Shown here: positions 10,001 through 19,135 of the stretch, one piece after another
How the letters are laid out: every line of letters starts with the position of its first letter
Numbering within the stretch: position 1 is the stretch's first letter
From: CALJFL01 sp036961205
GTDB lineage: Bacteria > Pseudomonadota > Gammaproteobacteria > Pseudomonadales > Halieaceae
Direction: 5' to 3'
DNA length: 64,000 bases
NCBI GenBank assembly: GCA_036961205.1
Contig: JBALVI010000004.1
Coordinates: forward strand, 186,001-250,000
The notes under the pieces: generated by a model
Databases searched by the model: none
Seen by the model: the letters and a program-made list of their open reading frames with translations, nothing else
What the model was told of the DNA's origin: nothing
Made by a program: the position numbers and the translations under genes

Positions 10001-10510
10001 ATGACAAACAATGATGTTTTACGTCGCATCCGCTACGTCTTCGACTTCAACGATGCAAAGATGATCGAAATTTTCGCATTGGCAGACCTGGAAGTCAGGC
10101 GCGGTCATATTATCGCCTGGCTTGTAAAGGACGATGACCCCACCTTTGAAGAGTGCAAGGACCACATGTTGGCCACGTTTCTCAATGGCTTGATAAACGA
10201 AAAGCGTGGCAAAAAAGATGGCCCCGCGCCCAAGCCTGAACGACAACTCACAAACAACATGATCTTGATGAAATTAAAGATCGCTTTGAACCTGCAGTCA
10301 GAAGATATGATAGAGATTGCACAGTTGGCTGGGTTTACACTTTCTGCCCACGAGCTCAGTTCATTTATGCGCCGTCCCGGACATCGAAACTACCGCGAGT
10401 GTAAAGACCAGGTGCTGCGGAACTTCCTCAAGGGTATGCAGATACAGCTACGCGGTGAAGAAGCAGAATTACCTGTAAGCAATTCGCCCTGGGCCAAGTG
10501 GGAAAAGTGA
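10001..10510 (+). CDS. yehS: DUF1456 family protein YehS
   Basis: 169 residues made of two tandem DUF1456 repeats (about 1-65 and 84-148), each starting TNNDVLRRIRYVF / TNNMILMKLKIAL and ending in a helix with ECKD and FLxGL/FLKGM. This is the arrangement of E. coli YehS (156 aa), whose function is unknown. AGGAG lies upstream but at a long spacing of about 12 nt. Cytoplasmic, no signal. It stands alone between tamA and a permease gene. Confidence 0.88.
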   Translation: MTNNDVLRRIRYVFDFNDAKMIEIFALADLEVRRGHIIAWLVKDDDPTFEECKDHMLATFLNGLINEKRGKKDGPAPKPERQLTNNMILMKLKIALNLQSEDMIEIAQLAGFTLSAHELSSFMRRPGHRNYRECKDQVLRNFLKGMQIQLRGEEAELPVSNSPWAKWEK

Positions 10511-10626
10511 GCACTCTTTAGTTGAGTTAAGGGGAACAGGGTATGCTCACTGTCCTGATAGATAGCATGGCTTCATAGTGTTAATACACAGCCATCTGTT
10601 AATGCAGCTATTAACGAGAACATAAA

Positions 10627-12000
10627 ATGCGTTCAAAAAGACCCGAAGGAGAAGTGCAACCAGGCGTGAAATGGGGACCGTTTACCATGCGGATCCCATT
10701 AATCCATTTGCGCTTTTCACTAGCTGATATGTTGCAAGGATTAGCCGTTGCCGGAGCAACCGGACTGGCGTTGGTGCCCTACTTTACGACGTTGCTTGGC
10801 TTAAGCTTCGAAGAAGCAGTTGTTATGGCAATGTTTCATAGCGTACTTATATCTCTTTCATGGATGTTTTTTGGCGACCCCTATGCACCCGGCTGGCTTA
10901 CGCCCGCAGTTCCGTTTGTGGTGGCCTTTATTACTGCACCAGCCTATATGGGTGACCATACTGCCCAATTCCAGATAATGACTGCGTTATCTTTAAACTT
11001 TTCATTCATTTTAATTGTATTGGGAATGACGGGACTGGGAGCAAAATTGATTACAGTCGTACCCAATGTACTTAAGGGCGGCATTATTCTTGGGGCCGCG
11101 ATCGCCGCGTTTTTGCGTGTTACTAAAGACGGAGATGCCGCCAACGTTTTTCAATCAGCGCCTATTGCAGGCACCCTGGGAGTGTTTGTCTGCTTAGTGT
11201 TTGCTTTTTCAAAACCTCTACATGTGCTGGCTGCCGGCAACATAGTTCTGGCCAAGGTGCTGGGCTTTGGATTACTCCCCGGCTTTGTTATTGCAGGTAT
11301 CGTTGGTTTTATTACGGGCGAGTTTGACTACAACATTCGCTGGGAATTATTGGATGTTACAGGCGCTTCGGTTTCACTGTGGGGCAAAGCATCCCCTTTT
11401 GTTATTGGCTGGCCTCCTATAGAGACTTTTTTAGCATCCTTCCCGCTTGCCCTAATTACCTATATTTTATTTTTTGGTGATCTCATCACCGGCAATGAAC
11501 TGATCGAGCAAGCACAGAAATCAAGAAGTGATGAAAAACTGGAACTCAACACCAGCCGAGCGCACATGGCAACCGGCATACGCAACGCGTTAATGGGCCT
11601 GGTGGCGCCATTTTTCGGTACGCAAGGTGTGTTGTGGACTGGCATTCAAGTTGTCATACTAAAACGATGGTCGCAGGGCAGAGAAAAAGTAGATTCCATT
11701 TTTGACAGTATTGGTAGTTTTTATGCCTTTGGTTTGCCATTCTTATTTATCTTTTTGCCCCTTGTAACCTTACTGGAGCCTTTATTACCACTGGCCTTGG
11801 CTGTCACCCTGATATTGACTGCTTTTGCTTGTGCGACGCTCGCGTTGTCGCTAGTCGAAGATGCAACGGAACGCGGCGCGATGTTGATTACCGCTATGGC
11901 ATTTAGTGTGTTTGAACCTTGGCTGGGATTACTGGTAGGTTTAATTACCGTTGCTGCTTTATGCGGATTTGAGGTGTTTGTACCCGATAAGGCGCCTTAA
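10627..12000 (+). CDS. multi-pass membrane permease, UraA/SLC26-fold-like
   Basis: 457 residues with about 12 hydrophobic helices. A soluble N-terminus (residues 1-30) carries a basic patch. Segments such as LVPYFTTLLGL, GWLTPAVPFVVAF and NVLKGGIILGAAIAAFL recall the NCS2/SulP fold (nucleobase or anion permeases), including the half-helix region with TPAVP. The substrate is not deducible, and the family assignment is tentative. Codon use is more AT-rich than that of neighbouring tamAB, a mild hint of separate origin. It converges with the NYN nuclease gene. Confidence 0.6.
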   Translation: MRSKRPEGEVQPGVKWGPFTMRIPLIHLRFSLADMLQGLAVAGATGLALVPYFTTLLGLSFEEAVVMAMFHSVLISLSWMFFGDPYAPGWLTPAVPFVVAFITAPAYMGDHTAQFQIMTALSLNFSFILIVLGMTGLGAKLITVVPNVLKGGIILGAAIAAFLRVTKDGDAANVFQSAPIAGTLGVFVCLVFAFSKPLHVLAAGNIVLAKVLGFGLLPGFVIAGIVGFITGEFDYNIRWELLDVTGASVSLWGKASPFVIGWPPIETFLASFPLALITYILFFGDLITGNELIEQAQKSRSDEKLELNTSRAHMATGIRNALMGLVAPFFGTQGVLWTGIQVVILKRWSQGREKVDSIFDSIGSFYAFGLPFLFIFLPLVTLLEPLLPLALAVTLILTAFACATLALSLVEDATERGAMLITAMAFSVFEPWLGLLVGLITVAALCGFEVFVPDKAP

Positions 12001-12047
12001 CTGATGGTGTTCGGCATCAGCTCGCGGTGAGCACCACCCTCCCTACT

Positions 12048-12524
12048 TTAGTTGAGCAGCAAGCGTTCATTTATCGGAATAAATTTACTCGCCTCTTTGG
12101 TCAATAGGTCTGACGTCAGCGCAGGCACCCCATACACCTCACAATCTGTATTAAACCGCTTTTTTATGCGATCAAGCAGAAGGCCAAAATCACCATCTCC
12201 GGTTAGCAGTATTACCGTGTCGCATTCGTCCGCAGCCTCGTAAATATCGAGCGCGATGCCTATATCCCAATCGGCTTTGGTACTGCCGTCACGCCGCTTT
12301 AGCACAGGCTTTAACTTTACCTTAAAACCGATAGCGTGCAGGATATTCTGGAACTGCATTTGCTTGGGGTCGCCACGATCGGTAGCGTAAGCGTAGGCGC
12401 CCAGTAACTCCCTGTCACTAGTAGCCTCCGCCCAAAATTTGTTGTAATCAAAATTCCTTTGATAGGTCTGTCGACAGGTATAGTAAATATTTTGAACGTC
12501 GACAAAAATGCTGATTTTTTCCAA
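12048..12524 (-). CDS. NYN domain (PIN-like) ribonuclease, LabA/DUF88 type
   Basis: 158 residues forming one NYN domain. The conserved acidic residues expected for a metal-dependent nuclease site are present: D9 in FVDVQN, D87 in KADWDIG, D110 and D112 in TGDGDF. The start is TTG: AGGAA sits 8 nt before it and the protein then begins directly with the first beta strand, so no other start fits. Role in RNA turnover is inferred from the family. It is convergent with the permease and divergent from the Omp85-type barrel gene. Confidence 0.88.
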   Translation of the reverse strand: MEKISIFVDVQNIYYTCRQTYQRNFDYNKFWAEATSDRELLGAYAYATDRGDPKQMQFQNILHAIGFKVKLKPVLKRRDGSTKADWDIGIALDIYEAADECDTVILLTGDGDFGLLLDRIKKRFNTDCEVYGVPALTSDLLTKEASKFIPINERLLLN

Positions 12525-12666
12525 GGGTTTCGTTCCTGATAGTTGTATGAGATTCGCTTCGCTGGAGCCTGATGCAAATCAGTGTATCAGTAAAGAGCCG
12601 TCACATGATTTGGCAAGAATTGGAACTGCCCCTGATGCTGATGCGCTTCGATGGTATCATCTGACC

Positions 12667-14007
12667 ATGAATAAAAATCCGAGTACCACAGTCAAAGGCA
12701 TGGCGGTCGCACTTTTGGGCGCGACCCTGTTAATTTCCATCCTGGTCGAGGCGCGACCTCCCACCCAGGTTAAATCCGCCGTCAATCGAACAGAAAACTC
12801 CGATGGATTTGGGGAATCGATGGTCCTGCCTTTTGCCTTCTCCTCCGAGTCAACGGAATTCGTTGTCGGGGTGGGTGGTATGCGTAAGGGCTTTGTCCAG
12901 AAGCAGATGTCTATAGGTGGCGCCGCCTTCGTGGGCGAGGAAAGCTATGGCGGCTTCGGTGGGGTCTGGGATTACCGCATACCTTTCCTGCGCCGCGCTT
13001 TCGTTTCCGGCATGGGAATGCTGGGTTATTACCCCCAACACCGGGCCTATACCGCGCCGCGTAAAACTTTTATTCCGCCTGGTGATTTGCGCCCGGGAGC
13101 CAATGACTCCAGTGAAGATATTTTTCTGGAAGCCAAAGGTGACAGCAACTGGCTGGACGTCAAGCTGGATTATGTCTGGGCTGAGGGAGCCGCAAGCGAA
13201 CAGGGTCTGGTGCGCTATGACCTGGCCGGTGGATTGCTGGTGTCTGAGCCCAGCGGCGGCGAGCAGTGGAACCCGCGGGAGAGCGGAGTGACCGTCACCA
13301 CCCTGCGGCAGTACAACCGCTATCAGTCCTATGAGGACGACGACGTGGGCACGCTGGACGGTTATATTCATGCCTTTGAGCTGGGGCTACTCTACGACAA
13401 CACAGATTTCCCCATTAACCCCTCCCGGGGAAGCTCACAATACATTGCGATACACCACGATCCGGGCTGGGCTGATGATACGCAGGAGTGGTCTTTTATT
13501 GAGGCGGAGGCCAGTAAGTATTTCTCTTTTGGTCCTGGCAAGTGGTCCAGTCAACGTATCGTGGCCCTCAACGCATGGACGGGGTACTCCCCCAGCTGGG
13601 ACCTGGAGTTCAACGACGAGGGTGATCGTCGAGTAATCGACGGCGCGCCGTTTATGGAGGGCGCCACACTGGGCGGTTTCAACCGTATGCGCGGATATCG
13701 TGACAGCCGCTTTCACGATAAGGCCTCCATCTACGCGTCGGCAGAGTATCGCTACACACTGCTCCATAACCCTATCGAGAACGTACAATGGCTGCGCTTC
13801 CTCAACCTGGACTGGTTTCAAGTAGTCGGGTTCGTGGAAGGCGGCAGAGTGGCTCCAGAGTACAAAGCCGACGTCTTGTTCGAAGACTGGAAATCCGATG
13901 TGGGTATCAGTTTACGCGCCCTGACAGGCGGCATCGTGGTACGTTTCGATGTGGCCGTCTCTGATGAAGGCAGCAATATGTGGGTGATGGTGGGGCACCC
14001 GTTCTAG
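12667..14007 (+). CDS. POTRA-less Omp85/BamA-type outer-membrane barrel
   Basis: 446 residues from the ATG at 12667, after which a signal peptide begins (MNKNPS..., hydrophobic LLGATLLISILVEA). Starts further upstream would overlap the divergent NYN gene. The mature protein is almost entirely barrel: a D15/surface-antigen-type domain with the MRGY(RDSRF) motif near residue 340, and a terminal Phe (VGHPF). No POTRA domains fit in the short N-terminal region, unlike TamA at 7927-9846. It may be a transport or passenger-less barrel; substrate unknown. No effector gene is adjacent. Confidence 0.8.
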   Translation: MNKNPSTTVKGMAVALLGATLLISILVEARPPTQVKSAVNRTENSDGFGESMVLPFAFSSESTEFVVGVGGMRKGFVQKQMSIGGAAFVGEESYGGFGGVWDYRIPFLRRAFVSGMGMLGYYPQHRAYTAPRKTFIPPGDLRPGANDSSEDIFLEAKGDSNWLDVKLDYVWAEGAASEQGLVRYDLAGGLLVSEPSGGEQWNPRESGVTVTTLRQYNRYQSYEDDDVGTLDGYIHAFELGLLYDNTDFPINPSRGSSQYIAIHHDPGWADDTQEWSFIEAEASKYFSFGPGKWSSQRIVALNAWTGYSPSWDLEFNDEGDRRVIDGAPFMEGATLGGFNRMRGYRDSRFHDKASIYASAEYRYTLLHNPIENVQWLRFLNLDWFQVVGFVEGGRVAPEYKADVLFEDWKSDVGISLRALTGGIVVRFDVAVSDEGSNMWVMVGHPF

Positions 14008-14028
14008 CCTGCTATCGCGTGAACCGCC

Positions 14029-14724
14029 CTACCAATCCAACGCAAAGCTCAGGTAGATATGATCGCCCTCAAGCCGATTTTCCGCGTGGAATTCATGTAG
14101 CCACTTGGCAATGAAGGTAACATTTTTTTTACCGAAATCTCGACTCCACATTACAGCGGGCCCAATGCCCGCAGCCTCGGCCTTGAAGTCACCAAGTGTC
14201 GCGCCTCGGCCATCGTCACCAGTGACCTGCTTCAGGTAAAACCCCTGTAGGCCAATCGCGAATGATTCGGATAAAAACTGGTTCAGCACAACGTCCAAAT
14301 GCAGTTCCTGTCCGGTTTGATAGTCTGTTTTATCGTTTTCGGTGTTATAGATATAACCAACATTAAAAGACAGGTCCCTACCCGCTTCCTCGTTTAGGTA
14401 GGTCAGGGCGAAGTTGGTGTCAAAGCTCCACTAATTGAGGCTGGTATTTACGCTGCTGCCCAGGTCGTAACTGCCGGTTGGTGTGACGATAAAATGCGCG
14501 AACGACCAGTGATACTTACCCTCGTTCCAGTACAGGGCGAATGGGATCAGCGCTACATCACCGAGGCCGGAAGCCGAATCTTTTGTTTCCAGATTGATCG
14601 TTCCCAGATCCAGGGTAGATTCGATGTCGACATCCATCACTGGAACGAGAGCTCCTGTTGCGTACTGTCCGCCAAACAATTGCAGTTCCGGCTTATAGAG
14701 CAACGGTGGATCATTTTGTCTCAT
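14029..14724 (-). pseudogene. SphA/MetA-type outer-membrane channel gene, broken by an amber stop
   Basis: One continuous frame encodes two conserved halves of the phenol-degradation-protein-meta (SphA-like) outer-membrane family: an N-terminal part with LFGGQYATGALVPV and PTGSYDLGS, and a C-terminal part with GLQGFYLKQVTGDD and AKWLHEFHAENRLEGD. They are interrupted by a TAG at 14431-14433, where the family normally has Tyr (NYWSF). The N-terminal 80 or so residues with the signal peptide are also missing: a TAA lies two codons upstream of the first Met at 14724. Two lesions make a functional product unlikely. The family is thought to import hydrophobic aromatic compounds. Confidence 0.8.
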
Positions 14725-14815
14725 CGCTTAGCGAAAAGATTTGATTTAAGTTTCCGGTGGCTACAACCGTAGGCAGGAACGCGTGCCCACATTTATGGAG
14801 TGCGATTTCCCCCGG

Positions 14816-16966
14816 CTAATCCACCCAGTGCAAGACATTGCGAATTACAGACCAGCGTGGGCTTGTATCCTCGGCGCCCCTGCCCTGTATCCAGTGATCA
14901 AAAAGCGCGGCTATCGTGCCTTCTTTTTGCTTTATCTGGATCCATTCGGATACAAAGTTCTCCCAATGGGGTTCACCTTGAGGAAGCGGGTAGGCCATGG
15001 AAAGCTTGAGATTACCTGGTGCAGGAATAACTGCCACATAGGATGGATAGAGTAATGTCCAGGCCGAACCTCCCTCCACCGAGTGCACCACTGCATCCAG
15101 CTCAGGCACGTTGCCGCGCAGAAATGCGCGGGGAGACTCTATTGAAATCAGTTCCACTCCAGGGATTTCCAACTCTATTAAACGCCGTAGAGCCAGGTCA
15201 GATTGGACGATGCCGAGCTTCAGATCGACGGCACCTCGAAGTTTTTCAATCGAGGAAAATTCCTTGCGCCGATGATCCGGTGTCAAAAAGCCCAGGGTCA
15301 GATCCATGGGAGACGCACTAAAATTCCATTTCAGGGCCCGGTTGGCGGTTACCGCAAGACCAGACATGACGATATCCAATTGCCCCGACTCGAGCGCGTA
15401 GCCTATATCATCCAGCCTCACCCTTACCACTTCCAAACTAACCCCAATGTCCTTAGCCAGAACATGAGCCAACTCAATATCGAATCCAACAATTTCCCCC
15501 TGCTCGTTCGAGAAGGCAAATGGCAGCGCTTCAGGCGTATATCCAACCCGCAAGGTGCCGCGTTGGGTGATCAGGGCAAGGCGGCCCCTGTCATCGCCCT
15601 TCGTGGAGATGGGGGGCAAGCTGTCGCGGTAAGATTTGACCGGCACGGTTCTATCCATCCAGCGCATCTGGACCAAGGCGCTATCACCTGAGTAGGAGGC
15701 GTCCATCGCAGATCCCAGATAGCCGCGCACAAGCAACAAGGCCAGCCCCAGTGTAACAACCGATATTGTCAGGGCACGCATAACAGCTAAGGTGTTCCAG
15801 GCGAACACGCCGCGGCGAATAGCCAGCACAACAATCGTCAGCGATAGCAGGTGAACCGCTCCCAACACCACGCGGATTCTATCCGTATATACCGTGGACA
15901 TCATGAACAATTCCATCATGTCAGCGGGTATACGCATCAAATCGAGCAAAAAAGGTATGCCGATAATAGGTGCGACAAAACTACTCATCAGTGAGGCCGC
16001 CTGGAATATAAACTGATCACTTAAGTCCAGCGAAGTGCCCATGTACCAGGCTGAAAAGGGAACAAACATCAGTATGGTGTAGGTGCCCAGATTCGGAAAG
16101 GGATAGGCCAGTGGCATGAGGACCTCGGCGCCGGAACTTACGTTCTCGTCTTCCAAGTCGTAGCGGCGAAACAGCGTCTTAACATTTTCAACCAGCTGAG
16201 GCATCAGCACAATTATTTTGGCAGCTGCAAAAATCATAATCAGTGTATCTTTGGGAACTGCGACCAAATCACGATAGGAAAAAGGGGTCACAGCGCTCAC
16301 CAGTAGGGGCAGCACCACGAAGCTCAGCAGAACGGCAATAACCGAGTAGGTGATCAGGTAGGCCTGTAACCGGTTTAATTCCTCTAAGGATATGGTACCC
16401 GATGCTCCCGCTGCGATCGCCAGCACACCGATGGGAGTCAACTTAATGACCATTTTATTGATACGGTTTAGTCCGGCTTCCAGTACATCGAGACTGGCTA
16501 GAAAGCCGCCGCTACCGGGCACACCGCTAATCCCGACTCCCAGTAAAATACAGAAAAGGACAACCGCCGGTACAACATTGTTGGCCAGTGAGCTGAACGG
16601 ATTGGCAGGAATGTAAAGAGCAACCAGATCAAACGCTTTGGAAGATTCAACCAGCGTCGAGCGAAAAAACGAGGCACTCTGCCAGTCGGGGAAGGCCAGC
16701 GGAATTACCACTAGCATCACCATACCCAGCAACAGTAAAGCAGCGAGTGCCCAGATTGCCGACACCAGAAGCCCGCGGCTTTCGCTCCAGGAGATACGCC
16801 CCAAATTAGCAATCAGTGAGACCACGATATAGGGCAACACCGTCATCTGCAGAAGGGCTATGTACACGTTGCCAGCGGTAGAAAACGGGCGTGCGAACTC
16901 GCCCAGAAACATACCGACGAAAATACCCAGGAACAATCCCAGTAAAATCTGTTTAGTAAAAGTCAT
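14816..16966 (-). CDS. dicarboxylate/amino-acid:cation symporter fused to a periplasmic solute-binding domain
   Basis: 716 residues. Residues 1-390 are an SDF/DAACS-family symporter (GltP/DctA-like), with eight or so membrane segments starting at the first residues. A further membrane helix at about 396-418 leads to a linker. Residues about 465-695 form an SBP_bac_3 domain: LRVGYTPEALPFAFSNEQG, GFDIELAHVLAKDIGV and GQLDIVMSGLAVT are its landmarks. A receptor fused to its transporter would deliver ligand directly to the carrier mouth, inferred to face the periplasm. Substrate is likely an amino or dicarboxylic acid. The start lacks a clear ribosome binding site. No gene partner is adjacent on the strand. 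Confidence 0.85.
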   Translation of the reverse strand: MTFTKQILLGLFLGIFVGMFLGEFARPFSTAGNVYIALLQMTVLPYIVVSLIANLGRISWSESRGLLVSAIWALAALLLLGMVMLVVIPLAFPDWQSASFFRSTLVESSKAFDLVALYIPANPFSSLANNVVPAVVLFCILLGVGISGVPGSGGFLASLDVLEAGLNRINKMVIKLTPIGVLAIAAGASGTISLEELNRLQAYLITYSVIAVLLSFVVLPLLVSAVTPFSYRDLVAVPKDTLIMIFAAAKIIVLMPQLVENVKTLFRRYDLEDENVSSGAEVLMPLAYPFPNLGTYTILMFVPFSAWYMGTSLDLSDQFIFQAASLMSSFVAPIIGIPFLLDLMRIPADMMELFMMSTVYTDRIRVVLGAVHLLSLTIVVLAIRRGVFAWNTLAVMRALTISVVTLGLALLLVRGYLGSAMDASYSGDSALVQMRWMDRTVPVKSYRDSLPPISTKGDDRGRLALITQRGTLRVGYTPEALPFAFSNEQGEIVGFDIELAHVLAKDIGVSLEVVRVRLDDIGYALESGQLDIVMSGLAVTANRALKWNFSASPMDLTLGFLTPDHRRKEFSSIEKLRGAVDLKLGIVQSDLALRRLIELEIPGVELISIESPRAFLRGNVPELDAVVHSVEGGSAWTLLYPSYVAVIPAPGNLKLSMAYPLPQGEPHWENFVSEWIQIKQKEGTIAALFDHWIQGRGAEDTSPRWSVIRNVLHWVD

Positions 16967-17181
16967 AAGCTATGCATGATACACAAGCAGTGGCCCTTGT
17001 ACCTTAGACAACCACTCTATTCCATTGTGCAAATGTACCTACCCAAGATCAAGATAGTGCCCAGTGGATACCAGGTGCCTGTTCAAATTACTGTGATCTG
17101 CGGCGCGGGACAACGCCGGGTACTTGAAGTAAACCGCGATGGGCCTGAACTCTATCAATGCCATGCACTGCGCGAATCCAA

Positions 17182-17397
17182 TTAATTAAAAATAATATAC
17201 TCAGCGCCGTAGTCCAGCTCAATATCGCCAACGATCTCCTCAACCGGAGACTCGCTACTCGAAGCCTTATACTCAAGGTAGGCAGCTACGTTTAGTACCA
17301 GCGTATCCTCGTCTTGTTGCAGTAAATTTTCATCAACTAGCGCCTTGAGCAATCTCTTGCGCTGGTTATTGGCGATGTATATGTCTTGCAGGCTCAT
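17182..17397 (-). CDS. small acidic hypothetical protein (71 aa)
   Basis: 71 residues, cytoplasmic, acidic (many Glu/Asp), with an LLKALVDENLL helix and a beta-like C-terminal end (GAEYIIFN). A TAGG motif lies 9 nt before the ATG. Reads as a real small protein, but no family is recognised. It is separated from the symporter-SBP gene by about 215 bp with no gene. Confidence 0.5.
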   Translation of the reverse strand: MSLQDIYIANNQRKRLLKALVDENLLQQDEDTLVLNVAAYLEYKASSSESPVEEIVGDIELDYGAEYIIFN

Positions 17398-17515
17398 AGC
17401 GAGCGACCTATTGAAGGGTTATTGGCGAACATTATAGCCTACTTACTCTCTAAGTAGAGCCAGGACTCATAGCATAAAGGCTGGTCGTGGTGTCGCAGCC
17501 AGCTCGCCACTACCT

Positions 17516-17908
17516 TCATTCAAATACGTAAGGACAGCCCAGCTGTTCGTTGAAGGCATCATCCCAACGCCATACATCCTGGGCCCGGCGCCAACGTCCG
17601 TGCCAGAAGTACATCAGGCAAGACCCCTGCTCCAGTTCAACTAGCAGGGCATCCCGTTCTTTTAAGTCGCCATAGGGTGGGTAGTCAGCAGAGCGACCCA
17701 AAAACCGGCCGTCATTGGTCTCGGCAAAAGCCAGCCAAAACGCTTCCACAGACAACCACTGCTCGGTGCTGGTGCTCCAGGCCTGGACCTCGCCGTCACT
17801 GCGGTACAGTTGTCCATCACTGGGGTGAGTAGGCTTTTCTGCATAGGCCGCCGCACTAAGCAGCAACATAAAACCCAGCAGACGTGCGGCTATAGCAGAC
17901 TTGGTCAT
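17516..17908 (-). CDS. hypothetical exported protein
   Basis: About 130 residues from the ATG at 17908, picked because GGAAA precedes it; an earlier in-frame ATG at 17920 has no ribosome binding site. A signal peptide (residues 1-23, ending AAAYA) predicts periplasmic location. The mature part is rich in Trp and aromatic residues (WHGRWRRAQDVWRWDD) and has two Cys (GSCLMYF and LGCPYVF) that may pair. No known family recognised. It is divergent from the MDR oxidoreductase gene. Confidence 0.6.
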   Translation of the reverse strand: MTKSAIAARLLGFMLLLSAAAYAEKPTHPSDGQLYRSDGEVQAWSTSTEQWLSVEAFWLAFAETNDGRFLGRSADYPPYGDLKERDALLVELEQGSCLMYFWHGRWRRAQDVWRWDDAFNEQLGCPYVFE

Positions 17909-17945
17909 TGCAGTTTCCATAAAAAATTATTTCAAGTAAGGTCGA

Positions 17946-17964
17946 ACTTGAGTGTAAGACAAGT
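17946..17964. promoter_or_regulatory. possible MerR-type dyad
   Basis: ACTTG-N9-CAAGT inverted repeat of 19 bp in the divergent interval between the exported protein and the oxidoreductase gene, the length used by MerR-family regulators. No MerR gene is in the window, so this is only a pattern. Confidence 0.2.
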
Positions 17965-18092
17965 ACTTAACCGGAGGCAACGAATGATTGCCATCGCCCC
18001 AGGTGTTGGTCCAGGTGCGAGTTCGGTGCATGGCGAACTCGTAATTTCGGTGACCGAGGTGGCCAGTGAAGTGGGCAGTACCAAGGAGATAC

Positions 18093-19094
18093 ATGAAAGC
18101 AATAGTCTACAAACGCTACGGACCTCCAGAGGTTCTGCATATTGATGATGTAGAAAACCCGTTGCCCCTGGACGACGAGGTATTGATAAAGATTTTTGCC
18201 GCAGAGGCCACCAAGTCCGACTGTGAGATGCGAAGTTTCAAGTTTGCCGTGAAGTGGTTCTGGCTACCGCTGCGAATCGTGCTGGGGATAAAAAAGCCAA
18301 AGAAGGAGGTCCTGGGCGGCTATTTTTCAGGGGAAGTTGAATCCCTCGGTAAAGATGTATCCAGGTTCAGCGTGGGAGATCAGGTTTTCGGCTCGGCCCA
18401 ATTGCGGATGGGCAGCTACGGTGAATATCTGTGCCTGCCAGCCAGCTACACGATCGAACCCAAGCCAAAAAACTTGAGTTTTGCAGAGGCAGCTGCGGTG
18501 CCCCTGGGTGGATTCAATGCACTCCACTACATGCGAAAGGCAAACATAAAGGGCGGTGAAAAGGTGCTGATCAACGGTGCAGGTGCAAGCATCGGCACCT
18601 TTGCCGTACAGATCGCCAAGGCGATGGGTGCAGAGGTGACGGCCGTTGACAGTGGCATCAAAGAAGAGATGTTGCGGGGTATTGGGGCCGATCATTTCGT
18701 CGACTACACTCGAGCAGATTTCACAAAAAGTGGCCAAAGCTACGACGTTATTTTCAATATGGTTGCTAACACTTCCTACTCCGCCTGTGTTGCTGCACTG
18801 AGGCCTGGCGGGCGCTACCTGATGGGGAATCCGCGACTTTCCGACATGCTGAAATCTGTGGTCACACCGCTCTTAACGGACAAAACGGTGACGTTTACCT
18901 TTGCCCGGGAAACAGGAGAAGAATTGCTCACGCTCAAGACGATGATTGAGGCGGGGGAAATAAAGCCTGTCGTTGATCAAGTTTATACAATGGAGGGGGC
19001 GGCTGAGGCCCATCGCAGGGTTGAGGCCGAACAGCGGCTTGGAATTATTGTAATAGCTATAGCCGCAGGCGCTGAGCACTACACGCCGCACTAG
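18093..19094 (+). CDS. NAD(P)H-dependent MDR-family oxidoreductase (quinone reductase-like)
   Basis: 333 residues of the zinc-type alcohol dehydrogenase/quinone oxidoreductase superfamily. The start at 18093 has AAGGAG 4-5 nt upstream and gives the canonical N-terminus MKAIVYKRYGPPEVL. A GroES-like catalytic domain (1-125) is followed by a Rossmann domain (about 130-270) with the nucleotide motif GAGASIGTFAVQIAK. The structural-zinc cysteine cluster of true alcohol dehydrogenases is absent, which favours a zinc-free quinone or enone reductase. Preceded by a 53-codon ORF with a good ribosome binding site (17984-18145) that overlaps its start in another frame. Confidence 0.85.
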   Translation: MKAIVYKRYGPPEVLHIDDVENPLPLDDEVLIKIFAAEATKSDCEMRSFKFAVKWFWLPLRIVLGIKKPKKEVLGGYFSGEVESLGKDVSRFSVGDQVFGSAQLRMGSYGEYLCLPASYTIEPKPKNLSFAEAAAVPLGGFNALHYMRKANIKGGEKVLINGAGASIGTFAVQIAKAMGAEVTAVDSGIKEEMLRGIGADHFVDYTRADFTKSGQSYDVIFNMVANTSYSACVAALRPGGRYLMGNPRLSDMLKSVVTPLLTDKTVTFTFARETGEELLTLKTMIEAGEIKPVVDQVYTMEGAAEAHRRVEAEQRLGIIVIAIAAGAEHYTPH

Positions 19095-19135
19095 CAGAAT
19101 GGGCGAGGATGGTTCATTACATTAGTGCCTTTCTA

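Noticed and set aside
12001..12020. CTGATG/CATCAG hairpin between the permease and the NYN gene as a terminator
   Set aside because: Short stem, 8-nt loop and no T-run; too weak to call.
17056..17110. Possible third copy of the block repeated at 20747 and 39471
   Set aside because: Only short words such as GATACCAGGTGCC are shared; the order and spacing do not fit.
16976..17185. 69-codon plus-strand ORF between the symporter fusion and the small acidic protein
   Set aside because: No ribosome binding site, no family resemblance, and it ends inside the opposite gene.
17984..18145. 53-codon ORF with a strong GGAGG ribosome binding site before the MDR oxidoreductase gene
   Set aside because: Composition is not convincing as a protein, and it runs into the next gene in another frame. 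It could be a leader peptide, but nothing supports this beyond the ribosome binding site.
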